Source: Variovorax paradoxus
GTDB lineage: Bacteria > Pseudomonadota > Gammaproteobacteria > Burkholderiales > Burkholderiaceae_C
Length of the DNA: 64,000 nt
Reading direction: 5' to 3'
Assembly: GCF_018614955.1 (NCBI RefSeq)
Contig: NZ_JAGGNV010000008.1
Location: forward strand, 62,001-126,000
The notes below the pieces were generated by a model that was not told the origin of the DNA, ran no database searches, and was given only the letters and a program-made list of their open reading frames with translations. The position numbers and the translations under genes are program-made. How positions within the stretch are numbered: position 1 is the stretch's first letter; every line of letters begins with the position of its first letter. This document shows positions 17,684 to 26,269 of the stretch, in pieces.

Positions 17684-17772
17684 CGCGAGAGCGCCTTCAC
17701 CTCCTTTTCCCCATTTGGTTTTTCGCCGCCGGCGCGCGGCGCGGGACAACTCACGCCTGAAAGACATTCGCC

Positions 17773-17928
17773 ATGAACCCTGTCAGCACCGAAGACCTTT
17801 CCATCGATGCGCCGCCGCGTCCGCTGTGGCGTGCGTTGCGCGACCTCGCCATCAGCGTGGTCGTGGTCGCTGCCATTGCGCTGATCGTCGGCTTCATCAC
17901 TGCGACCTCCTCGCTTGCGCAACCCTGA
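17773..17928 (+). CDS. 51-residue single-pass membrane protein in the ssu operon
   Basis: An ATG frame runs 51 codons (MNPVSTEDLSIDAPPRPLWR at the start) to a TGA at 17926-17928. It has a charged N-terminal part with a PPRPLWR stretch and one strong hydrophobic helix at about residues 24-45 (DLAISVVVVAAIALIVGFI), then a short Ser/Thr tail. It lies between ssuE and ssuA on the same strand, 31 bases before the ssuA start. Codon third positions are GC-rich like the neighbours. Such small proteins are easily missed. Possible role: a small transporter subunit or regulator; unknown. Confidence 0.6.
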   Translation: MNPVSTEDLSIDAPPRPLWRALRDLAISVVVVAAIALIVGFITATSSLAQP

Positions 17929-17959
17929 ATCGCTTGCCCCATCCATCGGAAGCATCACC

Positions 17960-18916
17960 ATGACATTGCATTCATCGAAGCGCCGACTGCTGATTCAAGG
18001 CGCCGCGGCAGCGATCGCGACACCTGCGTTCGCCGCCTTGGCGCAGGCCCCTGCACGCCAGTTGCGCATCGGCCACCAGAAGGGCGTGCTGAGCCTGCTC
18101 AAGGGTCGCGGCACGCTCGAGAAGCGGCTGGCGCCGCTCAAGGTGTCGCTCAAGTGGACCGAGTTCACGGCCGGCCCGGTGCAGCTCGAAGCGCTCAACG
18201 TCGGCTCGATCGACTTCGGCGACGTCGGCGAAGCGCCGCCGATCTTCGCCCAGGCCGCCGGCGCGCCGCTGGCCTATGTGGCAGCCACCGTGCAGCGGCC
18301 GCAATCGGAGGCGGTGCTGGTGCCCAAGGGCTCGGCGATCCGTTCGGTGGCCGACCTCAAGAGCCGGAAGGTCGCGCTCAACAAGGGCAGCAACGTCCAC
18401 TACTTCCTGGTCAAGCTGCTGGAGAAGCATGGCTTGCGCTATGGCGACGTCAGCGTCGTCTTCCTGCCGCCTTCGGATGCACGCGCCGCCTTCGAGAAAG
18501 GCTCGATCGACGCCTGGGTGATCTGGGACCCGTTCCTGGCAGCGGCGGAGAAGACGCTCGAAGCCAAGGTGCTGGCCGACGCCACGGATGTGGTGGGCAA
18601 TCGTGCCTTCTACTTCTCCTCGCTCGGCTATGCAGAGAAGAATGCCGACGTGATCCGGATCCTGACCGAGGAGATCGACAAGGTCGACCAGTGGGGTCAG
18701 GCCAACAAGAGCGCTTACGCCGCCGAGCTCTCGCAGCTGTGGGGCATTCCGCAGCCGGTGGTCGACGTCGTGGTGGGGCGCGCGACCTACGGCACGAGGC
18801 CGATCACCAAGGCGGTCCTCGCGGAGCAGCAGAAGATCGCCGACACCTTTTTCTCGCTCGGGTTGATCCCCAAGAAGATCAACGTGCTCGATGCAGCGGG
18901 CGCCGGTATTGCCTGA
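17960..18916 (+). CDS. ssuA: Aliphatic sulfonate ABC transporter substrate-binding protein
   Basis: The protein has 318 residues from the ATG at 17960. A signal peptide with [18 protein letters not shown] (about 8-25) suggests export, possibly twin-arginine-like because of the KRRLL start. The mature domain begins [20 protein letters not shown] and includes [20 protein letters not shown], typical of SsuA and other sulfonate/nitrate/taurine-binding proteins. It captures alkanesulfonates in the periplasm for SsuCB. About 100 bases separate it from ssuD. Confidence 0.92.
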   Translation: MTLHSSKRRLLIQGAAAAIATPAFAALAQAPARQLRIGHQKGVLSLLKGRGTLEKRLAPLKVSLKWTEFTAGPVQLEALNVGSIDFGDVGEAPPIFAQAAGAPLAYVAATVQRPQSEAVLVPKGSAIRSVADLKSRKVALNKGSNVHYFLVKLLEKHGLRYGDVSVVFLPPSDARAAFEKGSIDAWVIWDPFLAAAEKTLEAKVLADATDVVGNRAFYFSSLGYAEKNADVIRILTEEIDKVDQWGQANKSAYAAELSQLWGIPQPVVDVVVGRATYGTRPITKAVLAEQQKIADTFFSLGLIPKKINVLDAAGAGIA

Positions 18917-19017
18917 CAGCGCGCTGTGACGGCTGCGCGCCGTGCGGGTGTTTGGCACCACCGCACTGGCGTGGGGTCTGCGGCGCTTTCTCTTCGCCAT
19001 CTGATCGAGATCACACC

Positions 19018-20271
19018 ATGCAAATCTTCTGGTTTCTTCCCACTCACGGCGATAGCCGCTACCTCGGTACCACCGAGGGCGCGCGTCCTGTCGACCTGGC
19101 CTATCTGCAGCAGATCGCAGGCGCAGCCGATCAGCTCGGCTACGAGGGCGTGCTGATTCCCACCGGCCGCTCGTGTGAGGATCCGTGGGTGATCGCGGCC
19201 AGCCTGATCGGCGCGACGCGGCAACTCAGGTTCCTGGTTGCGGTGCGGCCCGGGCTGCACCAGCCGAGCCTCGCCGCGCGCATGGCCGCGACCTTCGACC
19301 GGCTCTCGGGCGGGCGCGTACTCGTGAACCTGGTGACCGGTGGCGATCAGGCCGAGCTGGAGGGCGACGGTGTCTTCCTTGACCATGCATCACGCTACGA
19401 GCAGTCGGCCGAGTTCATCCGCATCTGGCGCGAGATCATCGCGCGCAGCCATGAGGGCCAGAGCTTCGACTACGAAGGCAAGCACCTGAGCGTGAAGGGC
19501 GCGAAGCTGCTCTACCCGCCGACGCAGAAGCCTTATCCGCCGGTTTGGTTCGGCGGCTCCTCGGCCGCCGCGCACGAGCTCGCGGCGGAGCAGGTCGATA
19601 CGTATCTGACCTGGGGCGAGCTACCGGCCGAGGTGGCTAAGAAAGTGGCCGACGTTCGCGCACGTGCGGCACGCAAGGGTCGCACGGTGAAGTTCGGCAT
19701 TCGCCTGCACGTGATCGTGCGCGAGACCGAGGACGCGGCGTGGAAGGCCGCGGAAGAACTGATCAGCCGCGTCGACGACGACACCGTGATCCGCGCCCAG
19801 GCCGCCTTCGCACGCATGGACTCGGAAGGCCAGCGCCGCATGGCCGCGCTCCATGCCGGCGGCGCGAAAGGGGCCACCACGCTCGGCACTGGCGTGTCCT
19901 CGCTGCCCCCCGAGGGGGCGCTCACGCCTTCGGGCGGCCGGGCGGCGTTCGGTCGCACCCGGGCCGAACTCGAGATCTCGCCCAACCTCTGGGCCGGCGT
20001 GGGCCTGGTGCGCGGCGGCGCAGGCACGGCACTGGTGGGCGATGCGAAGACGGTGGCGGCGCGCATCGAGGAGTACGCGGCGCTGGGCCTCGACAACTTC
20101 ATCCTCTCGGGCTACCCGCACCTCGAAGAGTCGTACCGCTTCGCCGAGCTCGTGTTCCCGCTGCTGGCGCGCAAGCGGCGCCCGGGCCTGCCGGGCGGCG
20201 CGCTGACCGGTCCCTTCGGCGAGGTCGTCGCCAACCTCGATGCGCCTTCGCGCCTCGTTTCCCAAAGCTGA
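19018..20271 (+). CDS. ssuD: FMNH2-dependent alkanesulfonate monooxygenase with an unusual insertion
   Basis: The protein has 417 residues; the E. coli enzyme has about 381. It releases sulfite from alkanesulfonates using FMNH2 and oxygen. The N-terminus ([16 protein letters not shown]), [15 protein letters not shown] (about 46-60) and [20 protein letters not shown] (about 318-337) are typical of SsuD. Between GQRRMAALH (ending at residue 279) and LEISPNLW there are 38 residues instead of the roughly 6 seen in E. coli. This extra stretch (residues 280-317, bases 19855-19968) is Gly/Ala/Pro-rich and is mostly encoded by the dispersed repeat. It lies close to the loop that in the family covers the active site, so activity could be affected. 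Confidence 0.93.
   Translation: MQIFWFLPTHGDSRYLGTTEGARPVDLAYLQQIAGAADQLGYEGVLIPTGRSCEDPWVIAASLIGATRQLRFLVAVRPGLHQPSLAARMAATFDRLSGGRVLVNLVTGGDQAELEGDGVFLDHASRYEQSAEFIRIWREIIARSHEGQSFDYEGKHLSVKGAKLLYPPTQKPYPPVWFGGSSAAAHELAAEQVDTYLTWGELPAEVAKKVADVRARAARKGRTVKFGIRLHVIVRETEDAAWKAAEELISRVDDDTVIRAQAAFARMDSEGQRRMAALHAGGAKGATTLGTGVSSLPPEGALTPSGGRAAFGRTRAELEISPNLWAGVGLVRGGAGTALVGDAKTVAARIEEYAALGLDNFILSGYPHLEESYRFAELVFPLLARKRRPGLPGGALTGPFGEVVANLDAPSRLVSQS
19874..19945 (+). repeat. Dispersed GC-rich repeat, copy B, in frame inside ssuD
   Basis: The words ACGCTCGGCACTG, GTGTCCTCGCTGCCCCCC and GAGGGGGCGC occur in the same order as in copy A (210-267), followed by a tail CCTTCGGGCGGCCGGGC. The repeat keeps the ssuD frame open and is translated as roughly [20 protein letters not shown]. 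Because copies elsewhere are noncoding, insertion into the gene is the simplest explanation. Confidence 0.75.
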
Positions 20272-20288
20272 TCGCGAGGATTCTTTTC

Positions 20289-21110
20289 ATGACTGAACAA
20301 GTACAGCCATTGCCGGTCGCGGCGCCTTCGCTGGGATCGGCTCGGGCCTTCGGCCTCGGCGTCGCCAGGCGTCTCGTGCCCTGGCTCGTGCCCGTGGGGC
20401 TGATCGTCGCGTGGCAGATCGCTTCGTCGCTCGGCTGGCTCTCCACCCGCGTGCTGCCGGCGCCGATCGACGTGGTCAAGGCCGCGTGGGCGCTGGCCGT
20501 CTCGGGCGAACTGTGGACCCACGTGAACGTGAGCGCCGGCCGGGCCTTGTCGGGCCTGGCCATCGGCGGCGGGCTCGGGCTCGCGCTGGGCCTGCTCACC
20601 GGCTCGGTCAGGTTCTTCGAGACCCTGCTCGATTCCACCATCCAGATGGTGCGCAACATTCCAGCGCTGGCACTCATTCCGCTGGTGATCCTCTGGTTCG
20701 GCATCGACGAATCGGCCAAGCTGTTCCTGATCTCGGTGTCGGTGTTCTTCCCGATCTACCTCAACACCTTCCACGGCATCCGCAACGTCGATCCGCAGCT
20801 GATCGAGATGGGCCGCACCTACAGGCTCTCGCGCTGGCAGCTCTACAAGGAAGTGATCCTGCCCGGTGCGCTGTCCTCGATCCTGGTGGGCCTGCGCTTC
20901 TCGCTCGGCCTCATGTGGGTGATCCTGATCGTGGCCGAAACCATCTCGGCGCAGGCCGGCATCGGCTATCTCACGATGAATGCGCGCGAGTTCCTGCAGA
21001 CCGACATCGTGCTGGTGGGCATCCTGCTCTATGCGCTGCTCGGCAAGCTGGCCGACGTATTCGCCCGCGGCCTGGAGCGCTGGTGGCTGCGCTGGCATCC
21101 GGGCTACTGA
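20289..21110 (+). CDS. ssuC: Aliphatic sulfonate ABC transporter permease
   Basis: The protein has 273 residues from the ATG at 20289, 17 bases after ssuD. It has six predicted helices and the binding-protein-dependent permease loop EMGRTYRLSRWQLYKEVILPGAL (about residues 176-198, EAA-type) that contacts the ATPase. An LSRWQLYKEVILPGA segment is typical of SsuC/TauC. It works with SsuA and SsuB in sulfonate uptake across the inner membrane. Confidence 0.92.
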   Translation: MTEQVQPLPVAAPSLGSARAFGLGVARRLVPWLVPVGLIVAWQIASSLGWLSTRVLPAPIDVVKAAWALAVSGELWTHVNVSAGRALSGLAIGGGLGLALGLLTGSVRFFETLLDSTIQMVRNIPALALIPLVILWFGIDESAKLFLISVSVFFPIYLNTFHGIRNVDPQLIEMGRTYRLSRWQLYKEVILPGALSSILVGLRFSLGLMWVILIVAETISAQAGIGYLTMNAREFLQTDIVLVGILLYALLGKLADVFARGLERWWLRWHPGY

Positions 21111-21119
21111 AAGAGCACC

Positions 21120-21929
21120 ATGACTACCATCCTCAAGCAAGATACTTTCGGCGTACGGCTCGAAGCACGCGGCCTCCACAAGCGCTACGGCGCGCGCGAG
21201 GTGCTGCGCAACACGCAGCTCACGATCGAGCCCGGCCAGTTCATTGCCATCGTGGGCCGCAGCGGCTGCGGCAAGAGCACGCTGCTGCGCCTGATCGCGG
21301 GCCTCGAGGAAGCCTCCGAAGGCGGCCTCTGCACCGACGGCAAGCCGGTCGACGGGCTGCACGACGACACGCGGATCATGTTCCAGGAGGCGCGCCTCCT
21401 GCCCTGGCGCCGCGTGCTCGAGAACGTCACGCTCGGCCTGCCGCCGGCGGCGCGGGTGCGCGGCGAGGAAGTGCTCGCGCAGGTCGGCCTGGCCGACCGC
21501 CAGGCCGAGTGGCCGGCGCGCCTGTCGGGCGGGCAGCGCCAGCGCGTCTCGCTGGCGCGTGCGCTGGTGCATCACCCCCGGCTGTTGCTGCTCGACGAAC
21601 CGCTGGGCGCGCTCGATGCCTTGACGCGCATCGAGATGCACCGGCTGATCGAGAACCTCTGGCAGCGCCACCGCTTCACGGCCTTGCTGGTCACGCACGA
21701 CGTGCAGGAAGCCGTGGCGCTGGCCGATCGCGTGATCCTGATCGAGGACGGCCGCATCGCGCTGGACGAGAACATCGCACTGGCGCGGCCGCGCTCGCAA
21801 GGCGATCCGGCTTTCGCGGCGATCGAGAAACGCATCCTCGATCGCGTGCTGCAGAAGCCCGACGGCGAGCCGGCCAACGACACGCGCTGGGCCGACGGGC
21901 CGGCGCACGTCCTGCGCTGGGCCGTCTGA
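21120..21929 (+). CDS. ssuB: Aliphatic sulfonate ABC transporter ATP-binding protein
   Basis: The 269-residue ATPase shows Walker [10 protein letters not shown] (about 46-54), the Q-loop [17 protein letters not shown] (about 83-99), signature [15 protein letters not shown] (about 136-150) and Walker [16 protein letters not shown]. The QEARLLPW segment is typical of the SsuB/TauB branch. It lies 9 bases after ssuC. The protein powers sulfonate import with SsuA and SsuC. Confidence 0.93.
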   Translation: MTTILKQDTFGVRLEARGLHKRYGAREVLRNTQLTIEPGQFIAIVGRSGCGKSTLLRLIAGLEEASEGGLCTDGKPVDGLHDDTRIMFQEARLLPWRRVLENVTLGLPPAARVRGEEVLAQVGLADRQAEWPARLSGGQRQRVSLARALVHHPRLLLLDEPLGALDALTRIEMHRLIENLWQRHRFTALLVTHDVQEAVALADRVILIEDGRIALDENIALARPRSQGDPAFAAIEKRILDRVLQKPDGEPANDTRWADGPAHVLRWAV

Positions 21930-21966
21930 TCTTTTTCGTTCTCTCTTTTTCAACAGGAGCCCTTCC

Positions 21967-22182
21967 ATGTCCATCCAAGCCATCAACGTCCGCAACCAGT
22001 TCAAGGGCAAGGTCCGCGAGATCCTCCGCGGCGACGTCGTCTCCGAAGTCGACGTCGAAACCGCCTGGGGCATCGTGACCTCGGTCATCACCACGCGCTC
22101 GGTCGACGAGCTGCAGCTCAAGCCCGGCTCCGACGTGGTCGCGCTGGTGAAGTCCACCGAGGTCTCGATCGCGAAGCTTTAG
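21967..22182 (+). CDS. ssuF: Molbindin-type TOBE (Mop) protein, SsuF-like
   Basis: The 71-residue protein is a single TOBE/Mop domain: INVRNQFKGKVREILRGDVVSEVDVET, read in parts as RNQFKGKV and EVDVET, then a GIVTSVITTRSVDEL segment and KPGSDVVALVKSTEVSI at the end, the usual molybdate/oxyanion-binding molbindin pattern. In Pseudomonas the last gene of ssuEADCBF encodes a homologue needed for efficient sulfonate use, and its position here matches. The stop codon TAG lies inside a short palindrome (22178-22201). Confidence 0.88.
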   Translation: MSIQAINVRNQFKGKVREILRGDVVSEVDVETAWGIVTSVITTRSVDELQLKPGSDVVALVKSTEVSIAKL

Positions 22183-22201
22183 GGCATCAACAGGCCCTAA
22201 A
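22178..22201. repeat. Short palindrome overlapping the ssuF stop
   Basis: TTTAGGGC (22178-22185) and GCCCTAAA (22194-22201) form an 8-bp stem around ATCAACAG. The arms again match the tips of the element at 33855-34022 (TAGGGC and AACAGGCCCTA), with two bases missing from the left arm. The ssuF stop codon is its TAG. It may serve as a weak terminator or processing site. Confidence 0.55.
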
Positions 22202-22262
22202 CCCTCCCGGCGCCGCGTTTGCTCCCGATGCCGCAACAATGTGCGGAAACAAGGAGCAAGCC

Positions 22263-23177
22263 ATGGCCGGATTCGATGTGAGTGAAATCGTCAGCGCGCT
22301 GCACGAGGCGCGCGACGAATGGCGCGATTCCCAGAAGCGTTCACGCGAGCCGGGCAGCCGCGAGTTCCCCTCGCGCGAGGCGCTGGCCGGCATCGTCGAA
22401 TCGCTGAAGGGCGCGCTGTTCCCGATGCGGCTCGGCCCGCCCGACCTGCGGCACGAGAGCGAGGACTTCTATGTCGGCCACACGCTGGACTCGTCCCTCC
22501 AGTCGCTGTTGACGCAGGCCCGGCTGGAGCTGCGCTACAACGCGCGCCACCAGCCGCGCGATGCGGCCGAGATCGATGCAGAGGCGGAGGAGGCGGTGCG
22601 TGCCTTCGCCGCCGCGCTGCCCGGCATTCGCCGCCTGCTCGACGGCGACGTGCTCGCCGCCTACCAGGGCGACCCCGCGGCGCGCAGCGTCGATGAAGTC
22701 TTGCTGTGCTACCCCGGCATCCTGGCGATGATCCATCACCGCCTCGCGCACCAGCTCTACGATCTGGGCCTGCCGCTCTTGGCGCGCATCGTGGCCGAGC
22801 TCGCGCACGGACAGACCGGCATCGACATCCATCCGGGCGCGCAGATCGACGCCGGCTTCTTCATCGACCACGGCACGGGCGTCGTGATCGGCGAGACCAC
22901 GGTGATCGGCAAGCGCGTGCGCCTCTACCAGGCCGTGACGCTGGGCGCCAAGCGCTTTCCGACCGATGTCGAAGGCAACCTGCAGAAGGGCCTGCCGCGC
23001 CATCCGATCGTGGAAGACGACGTGGTGATCTATGCCGGCGCCACCATCCTCGGCCGGGTGAGGCTGGGCAAGGGCGCGACCATCGGCGGCAACGTCTGGA
23101 TCATCGACGACGTGCCGGCCGGTGCCAGCGTGACGCAGGCGAGCCTGCAGAACGCGCCGCAGCACCGGTTGCCGTGA
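22263..23177 (+). CDS. cysE: Serine O-acetyltransferase (EpsC/CysE type)
   Basis: The protein has 304 residues from the ATG at 22263, which follows an ACAAGGAGCAAGCC site; an ATG at 22239 lacks one. It makes O-acetylserine, the sulfide acceptor in cysteine synthesis. The C-terminal left-handed beta-helix carries hexapeptide repeats and the signature AHGQTGIDIHPGAQIDAGFF (about 181-200), HGTGVVIGETTVIG and the GGNVWIIDDVPAGASV end. The long N-terminal helical region and total length fit the EpsC-like type of betaproteobacteria rather than E. coli CysE (273). Its place in the sulfur cluster supports the cysteine role. Confidence 0.9.
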   Translation: MAGFDVSEIVSALHEARDEWRDSQKRSREPGSREFPSREALAGIVESLKGALFPMRLGPPDLRHESEDFYVGHTLDSSLQSLLTQARLELRYNARHQPRDAAEIDAEAEEAVRAFAAALPGIRRLLDGDVLAAYQGDPAARSVDEVLLCYPGILAMIHHRLAHQLYDLGLPLLARIVAELAHGQTGIDIHPGAQIDAGFFIDHGTGVVIGETTVIGKRVRLYQAVTLGAKRFPTDVEGNLQKGLPRHPIVEDDVVIYAGATILGRVRLGKGATIGGNVWIIDDVPAGASVTQASLQNAPQHRLP

Positions 23178-23257
23178 TTGGGCTTTCCTGGAAAAGGTCA
23201 TAGGCGCTTCGCACAATAGGTGCCGCCTTTCCGTCAACCCGTTCAAAAGGAGTTTTC

Positions 23258-23809
23258 ATGGCCCAGACCCGAATCGCCGTCATCGTCGGCAGCCTGCGCA
23301 AGGATTCGTTCAACCGCAAGCTCGCACTCGCGATCGCGCACCTCGCACCCTCGGACTTCACTTTCGAACATCTGCGCATCGACGACTTGCCGCTCTACAA
23401 CCAGGACGACGACGGCAACCAGGCGCCCGCGGTCAAGCGGCTCAAATCGGAAATCGCCGCGTCGCAAGGCCTCTTGTTCGTGACCCCGGAATACAACCGC
23501 TCCTTGCCTGGCGTGCTCAAGAACGCGATCGACAATGCCTCGCGGCCCTACGGCCAAAGCGCCTGGGCCGGCAAGCCGGCCGGCGTGATCGGCGTGTCGA
23601 TAGGCGCCATCGGCACCGCGGTCGCGCAACAGCATCTGCGCAATGTGCTGGCCTACCTCGACGTGCCCACGCTGGGCCAGCCCGAGGCCTTCCTCCAGAA
23701 CAAGGAAGGCCTGTTCGACGACAAGGGCCACATCGCCGAGGGCGGCACCAAGAAGTTCCTGCAGGGCTGGGTCGACAAGTACGTGGCCTGGATCAAGAGC
23801 CACGCATAG
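23258..23809 (+). CDS. NAD(P)H-dependent FMN reductase / quinone reductase (ChrR-like)
   Basis: The 183-residue flavodoxin-fold protein has the phosphate loop VGSLRKDSFNRKLA (about 10-23) and FVTPEYNRSLPGVLKNAIDNASRP (about 75-98), the signature of the ChrR/YieF/azoreductase-like NADPH:FMN reductases. Members reduce quinones, chromate or free FMN. Next to an SsuD gene, a second FMN-supplying reductase would be useful, but no direct evidence links it to sulfonates. It is co-directional with cysE, 80 bases apart. Confidence 0.85.
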   Translation: MAQTRIAVIVGSLRKDSFNRKLALAIAHLAPSDFTFEHLRIDDLPLYNQDDDGNQAPAVKRLKSEIAASQGLLFVTPEYNRSLPGVLKNAIDNASRPYGQSAWAGKPAGVIGVSIGAIGTAVAQQHLRNVLAYLDVPTLGQPEAFLQNKEGLFDDKGHIAEGGTKKFLQGWVDKYVAWIKSHA

Positions 23810-23820
23810 CCCGCGCTCCC

Positions 23821-24468
23821 TCAGGCGGCGAGGGTGGCGACGTCCTGATTGGCGGCTTCGCCCGTCACGGCGGAGATCTCGGCGCGGGCGGCGCCGAGTG
23901 CGGCCGCCTTCGGCGCTTCGCCCATGGCCAGTCCTTCGGCACGCACGAAGCGCACGTCGGTGACGCCGAGGAAGCCCAGCACCACCTTCAGGTAGCTTTC
24001 CTGGTGCTCCATCGCCTGACCGCCTTCGCTGGTCGAGTAGATGCCGCCGCGGGTGATCGCGACGATCACCGTCTTGCCGCCGGCCAGGCCCACGGGGCCC
24101 TTCTCGGTGTACTTGAAGGTGCGGCCGACTTGCGCGATTCGGTCGATCCAGGCCTTGAGCTGGCTCGGGATCGAGAAGTTGTAGAACGGTGCGCCGATCA
24201 CGACCACGTCGGCGGCGAGAAACTGGCTCACCAGCTTTTCGGAGACCGCGTTCTCGTTGCGCTGGCGTTCGGTGAATTCGGTGCCTGCCGGTGCGCGGAA
24301 GCCCAGCGAGTGGGCATCGAGGTGGCTGGGGGCGGAAACCGCCAGGTCCAGGTAGTCGACTTGGGTGCCCGCGTGATTGCTGCGCCATTCGGCAACCACT
24401 TCGGCCGTCAGTTGACGCGAGACGGAGTTGTCGCCCAGGACGCTGGAATCGATGTGCAGCAGTTTCAT
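23821..24468 (-). CDS. azoR: FMN-dependent NADH:quinone reductase / azoreductase AzoR
   Basis: The 215-residue protein starts [20 protein letters not shown], the classical AzoR N-terminus with its phosphate-binding loop, and has [20 protein letters not shown] (about 94-113) and [11 protein letters not shown] (about 140-150) segments. It reduces quinones and azo compounds with NADH and FMN. It is divergent from a LysR regulator (24603-25517), a common arrangement for azoR and its regulator. It converges on the reductase gene that ends at 23809. Confidence 0.9.
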   Translation of the reverse strand: MKLLHIDSSVLGDNSVSRQLTAEVVAEWRSNHAGTQVDYLDLAVSAPSHLDAHSLGFRAPAGTEFTERQRNENAVSEKLVSQFLAADVVVIGAPFYNFSIPSQLKAWIDRIAQVGRTFKYTEKGPVGLAGGKTVIVAITRGGIYSTSEGGQAMEHQESYLKVVLGFLGVTDVRFVRAEGLAMGEAPKAAALGAARAEISAVTGEAANQDVATLAA

Positions 24469-24602
24469 GATCTATCGCTCTCTTTCGATGTTGGCGCCGG
24501 CACGGAAGCGGTCGGCATGGGTGATAGTCTATTTTTGAGTCGACTGATTGATAAGTCGGCAAAATTCACACAGATCGTCCTATTGGCAGGACAATCGACG
24601 CC
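24469..24602. promoter_or_regulatory. azoR / LysR divergent control region
   Basis: The 134-base gap is AT-richer than its flanks. It contains CGACT-N8-AGTCG (24541-24558), a LysR-like inverted repeat, and GTCC-N8-GGAC around 24577-24592. Binding of the divergent LysR protein here is expected from the family arrangement but not shown by the sequence alone. Confidence 0.4.
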
Positions 24603-25517
24603 ATGCAAGATCTCAACGACATGGTTTTCTTTGCCGAAGTGGCGGAGCGCGGCGGCTTTGCGGCAGCCGGCCGCGCGCTAGGTATCCCAAAGTCGCGGCT
24701 GTCGCGGCGTGTGGCGGAGCTCGAAGCGCGGCTGGGCGTCCAGCTGCTGCAGCGCAGTACGCGGCAGCTCTCGCTCACGCCGGCGGGCGAGCTCTACCTG
24801 CGGCACAGCATCGCCATGCGCGACGCGGCCGATGCGGCGGCGGAAGCGATCGCGCAAGTGCAGACCGAGCCGCGCGGCGTGGTGCGCATCAGTTGCCCGA
24901 TCACGCTGGCGCAGAGCGGCGTCGGCGTGCTGGTGTCGCAGTTCATGCTGCGCTATCCGGCGGTGCAGATCGAGATGCGCATCCTGAACCGGCCCGTCGA
25001 CCTGATCGAGGAGGGCATCGACCTAGCCCTGCGCGTGCGGTCGGTCATCGAGGACAGCACGACGCTGGTAGCCAAGCGCTTCGCCAGCGCCCGGGGCGTG
25101 CTGGTGGCCAGCCCCGACCAACTCCGGCGCCAAGGTCCCGTGAATGCGGTGGATGACCTGGCCCGCCTGGACACGGTCTCCCAGACCGCCGCCGACGGGC
25201 GGGCCAGCTGGTGCCTGGAAGGCCCCGGCGGGGCGATGCACACGATGCAGCACACGCCGCGCTACCTGGCGGATGACCTGCTGACGCTCAAGTTCGCGGT
25301 AGTGGAAGGCGTCGGCGCCAGCATGCTGCCCGACTACATGTGCAAGGAAGATCTCGAAGCGGGCCGCCTGGTCGAGGTGCTGCCCGGCTGGGGGCCGCCG
25401 CCGGGCATCCTGCACGCGGTGTTTCCGTCACGCCGCGCGTTGGTGCCGGCAATTCGCCACCTGATCGACTTCCTTGCCGAGCACATCGGCGCCGGAGGCT
25501 TCAGGCTCACGATCTGA
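24603..25517 (+). CDS. LysR-type transcriptional regulator, divergent from azoR
   Basis: The 304-residue protein has the N-terminal helix-turn-helix GGFAAAGRALGIPKSRLSRR (about 17-36) followed by [23 protein letters not shown] (given in parts ELEARLGVQLL, RSTRQLSLT), typical of the CrgA/AaeR branch of LysR regulators. The effector domain contains GVVRISCPITLAQ (about 97-109). It most likely controls azoR, which lies 134 bases away in the opposite direction, in response to a quinone or electrophile; the ligand is unknown. Confidence 0.85.
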   Translation: MQDLNDMVFFAEVAERGGFAAAGRALGIPKSRLSRRVAELEARLGVQLLQRSTRQLSLTPAGELYLRHSIAMRDAADAAAEAIAQVQTEPRGVVRISCPITLAQSGVGVLVSQFMLRYPAVQIEMRILNRPVDLIEEGIDLALRVRSVIEDSTTLVAKRFASARGVLVASPDQLRRQGPVNAVDDLARLDTVSQTAADGRASWCLEGPGGAMHTMQHTPRYLADDLLTLKFAVVEGVGASMLPDYMCKEDLEAGRLVEVLPGWGPPPGILHAVFPSRRALVPAIRHLIDFLAEHIGAGGFRLTI

Positions 25518-25620
25518 GACGCCTTATTCACCAAACGCCATATCGAAACAAGTAGATATTCGTTTGTCATCGAAGCGATGCTTTGCAGAATCGGCGCTCC
25601 CATCCATCCACGGAACGACC

Positions 25621-26262
25621 ATGGCAACCCTGCGGCTCGGCGATACGGCCCCCGACTTCACGCAAGACTCCAGCGAAGGACCGATCGACTTCCATCAGTG
25701 GGCAGGGGATTCCTGGGTCGTGCTGTTCTCCCATCCGGCCGACTTCACGCCGGTCTGCACCACCGAGCTGGGCAAGACGGCGGCCCTGTCGGGCGAATTC
25801 GCCAAGCGCGGCGTGAAGCCGATCGCGATCAGCGTCGATCCGGTGGACAAGCACAAGGAATGGATCGCCGACATCGACGACACGCAGAACACCACCGTCG
25901 ACTTCCCGATCCTGGCCGATGCCGATCGCAAGGTGGCCGGCCTCTACGACCTGATCCATCCGAACGCCTCGACCACGGCGACCGTGCGCAGCATGTTCAT
26001 CATCGATCCCAAGAAGGTGATCCGCACCACCATCACCTACCCGGCGAGCACCGGCCGCAACTTCGACGAAATCCTGCGCGTGATCGACTCGCTGCAGCTG
26101 ACGGACAGCCACAAGGTCGCGACGCCGGCGAACTGGCGCGACGGCGACGACGTCGTCATCCTCCCCAGCCTGCAGGATCCGGCGGAAATCGCCGAGCGTT
26201 TCCCCAAGGGCTACAAGGCCGTGCGGCCCTACCTGCGGCTGACCCCGCAGCCCAACAGATAA
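25621..26262 (+). CDS. 1-Cys peroxiredoxin (Prx6 type)
   Basis: The protein has 213 residues from the ATG at 25621. The peroxidatic cysteine is Cys46 in PADFTPVCTTELG, and a RSMFIIDPKKVIRTTITYPASTGRN segment (read as FIIDPKKVIR, YPASTGRN, about 120-142) is typical of 1-Cys Prx6. No second resolving cysteine of the classical type is visible. It removes peroxides using a thiol donor. It heads a run of sulfate-transport genes; sulfur starvation is known to induce peroxiredoxins. The 103-base leader contains near-repeats of tcgaaac and tcgtttg that may be a regulator site. Confidence 0.9.
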   Translation: MATLRLGDTAPDFTQDSSEGPIDFHQWAGDSWVVLFSHPADFTPVCTTELGKTAALSGEFAKRGVKPIAISVDPVDKHKEWIADIDDTQNTTVDFPILADADRKVAGLYDLIHPNASTTATVRSMFIIDPKKVIRTTITYPASTGRNFDEILRVIDSLQLTDSHKVATPANWRDGDDVVILPSLQDPAEIAERFPKGYKAVRPYLRLTPQPNR

Positions 26263-26269
26263 AGCTCTC

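Noticed and set aside
23258..24468. Reading the reductase (23258) and azoR as one duplicated pair
   Set aside because: They are convergent and belong to different flavodoxin-fold families by their N-terminal loops, so duplication is not indicated.
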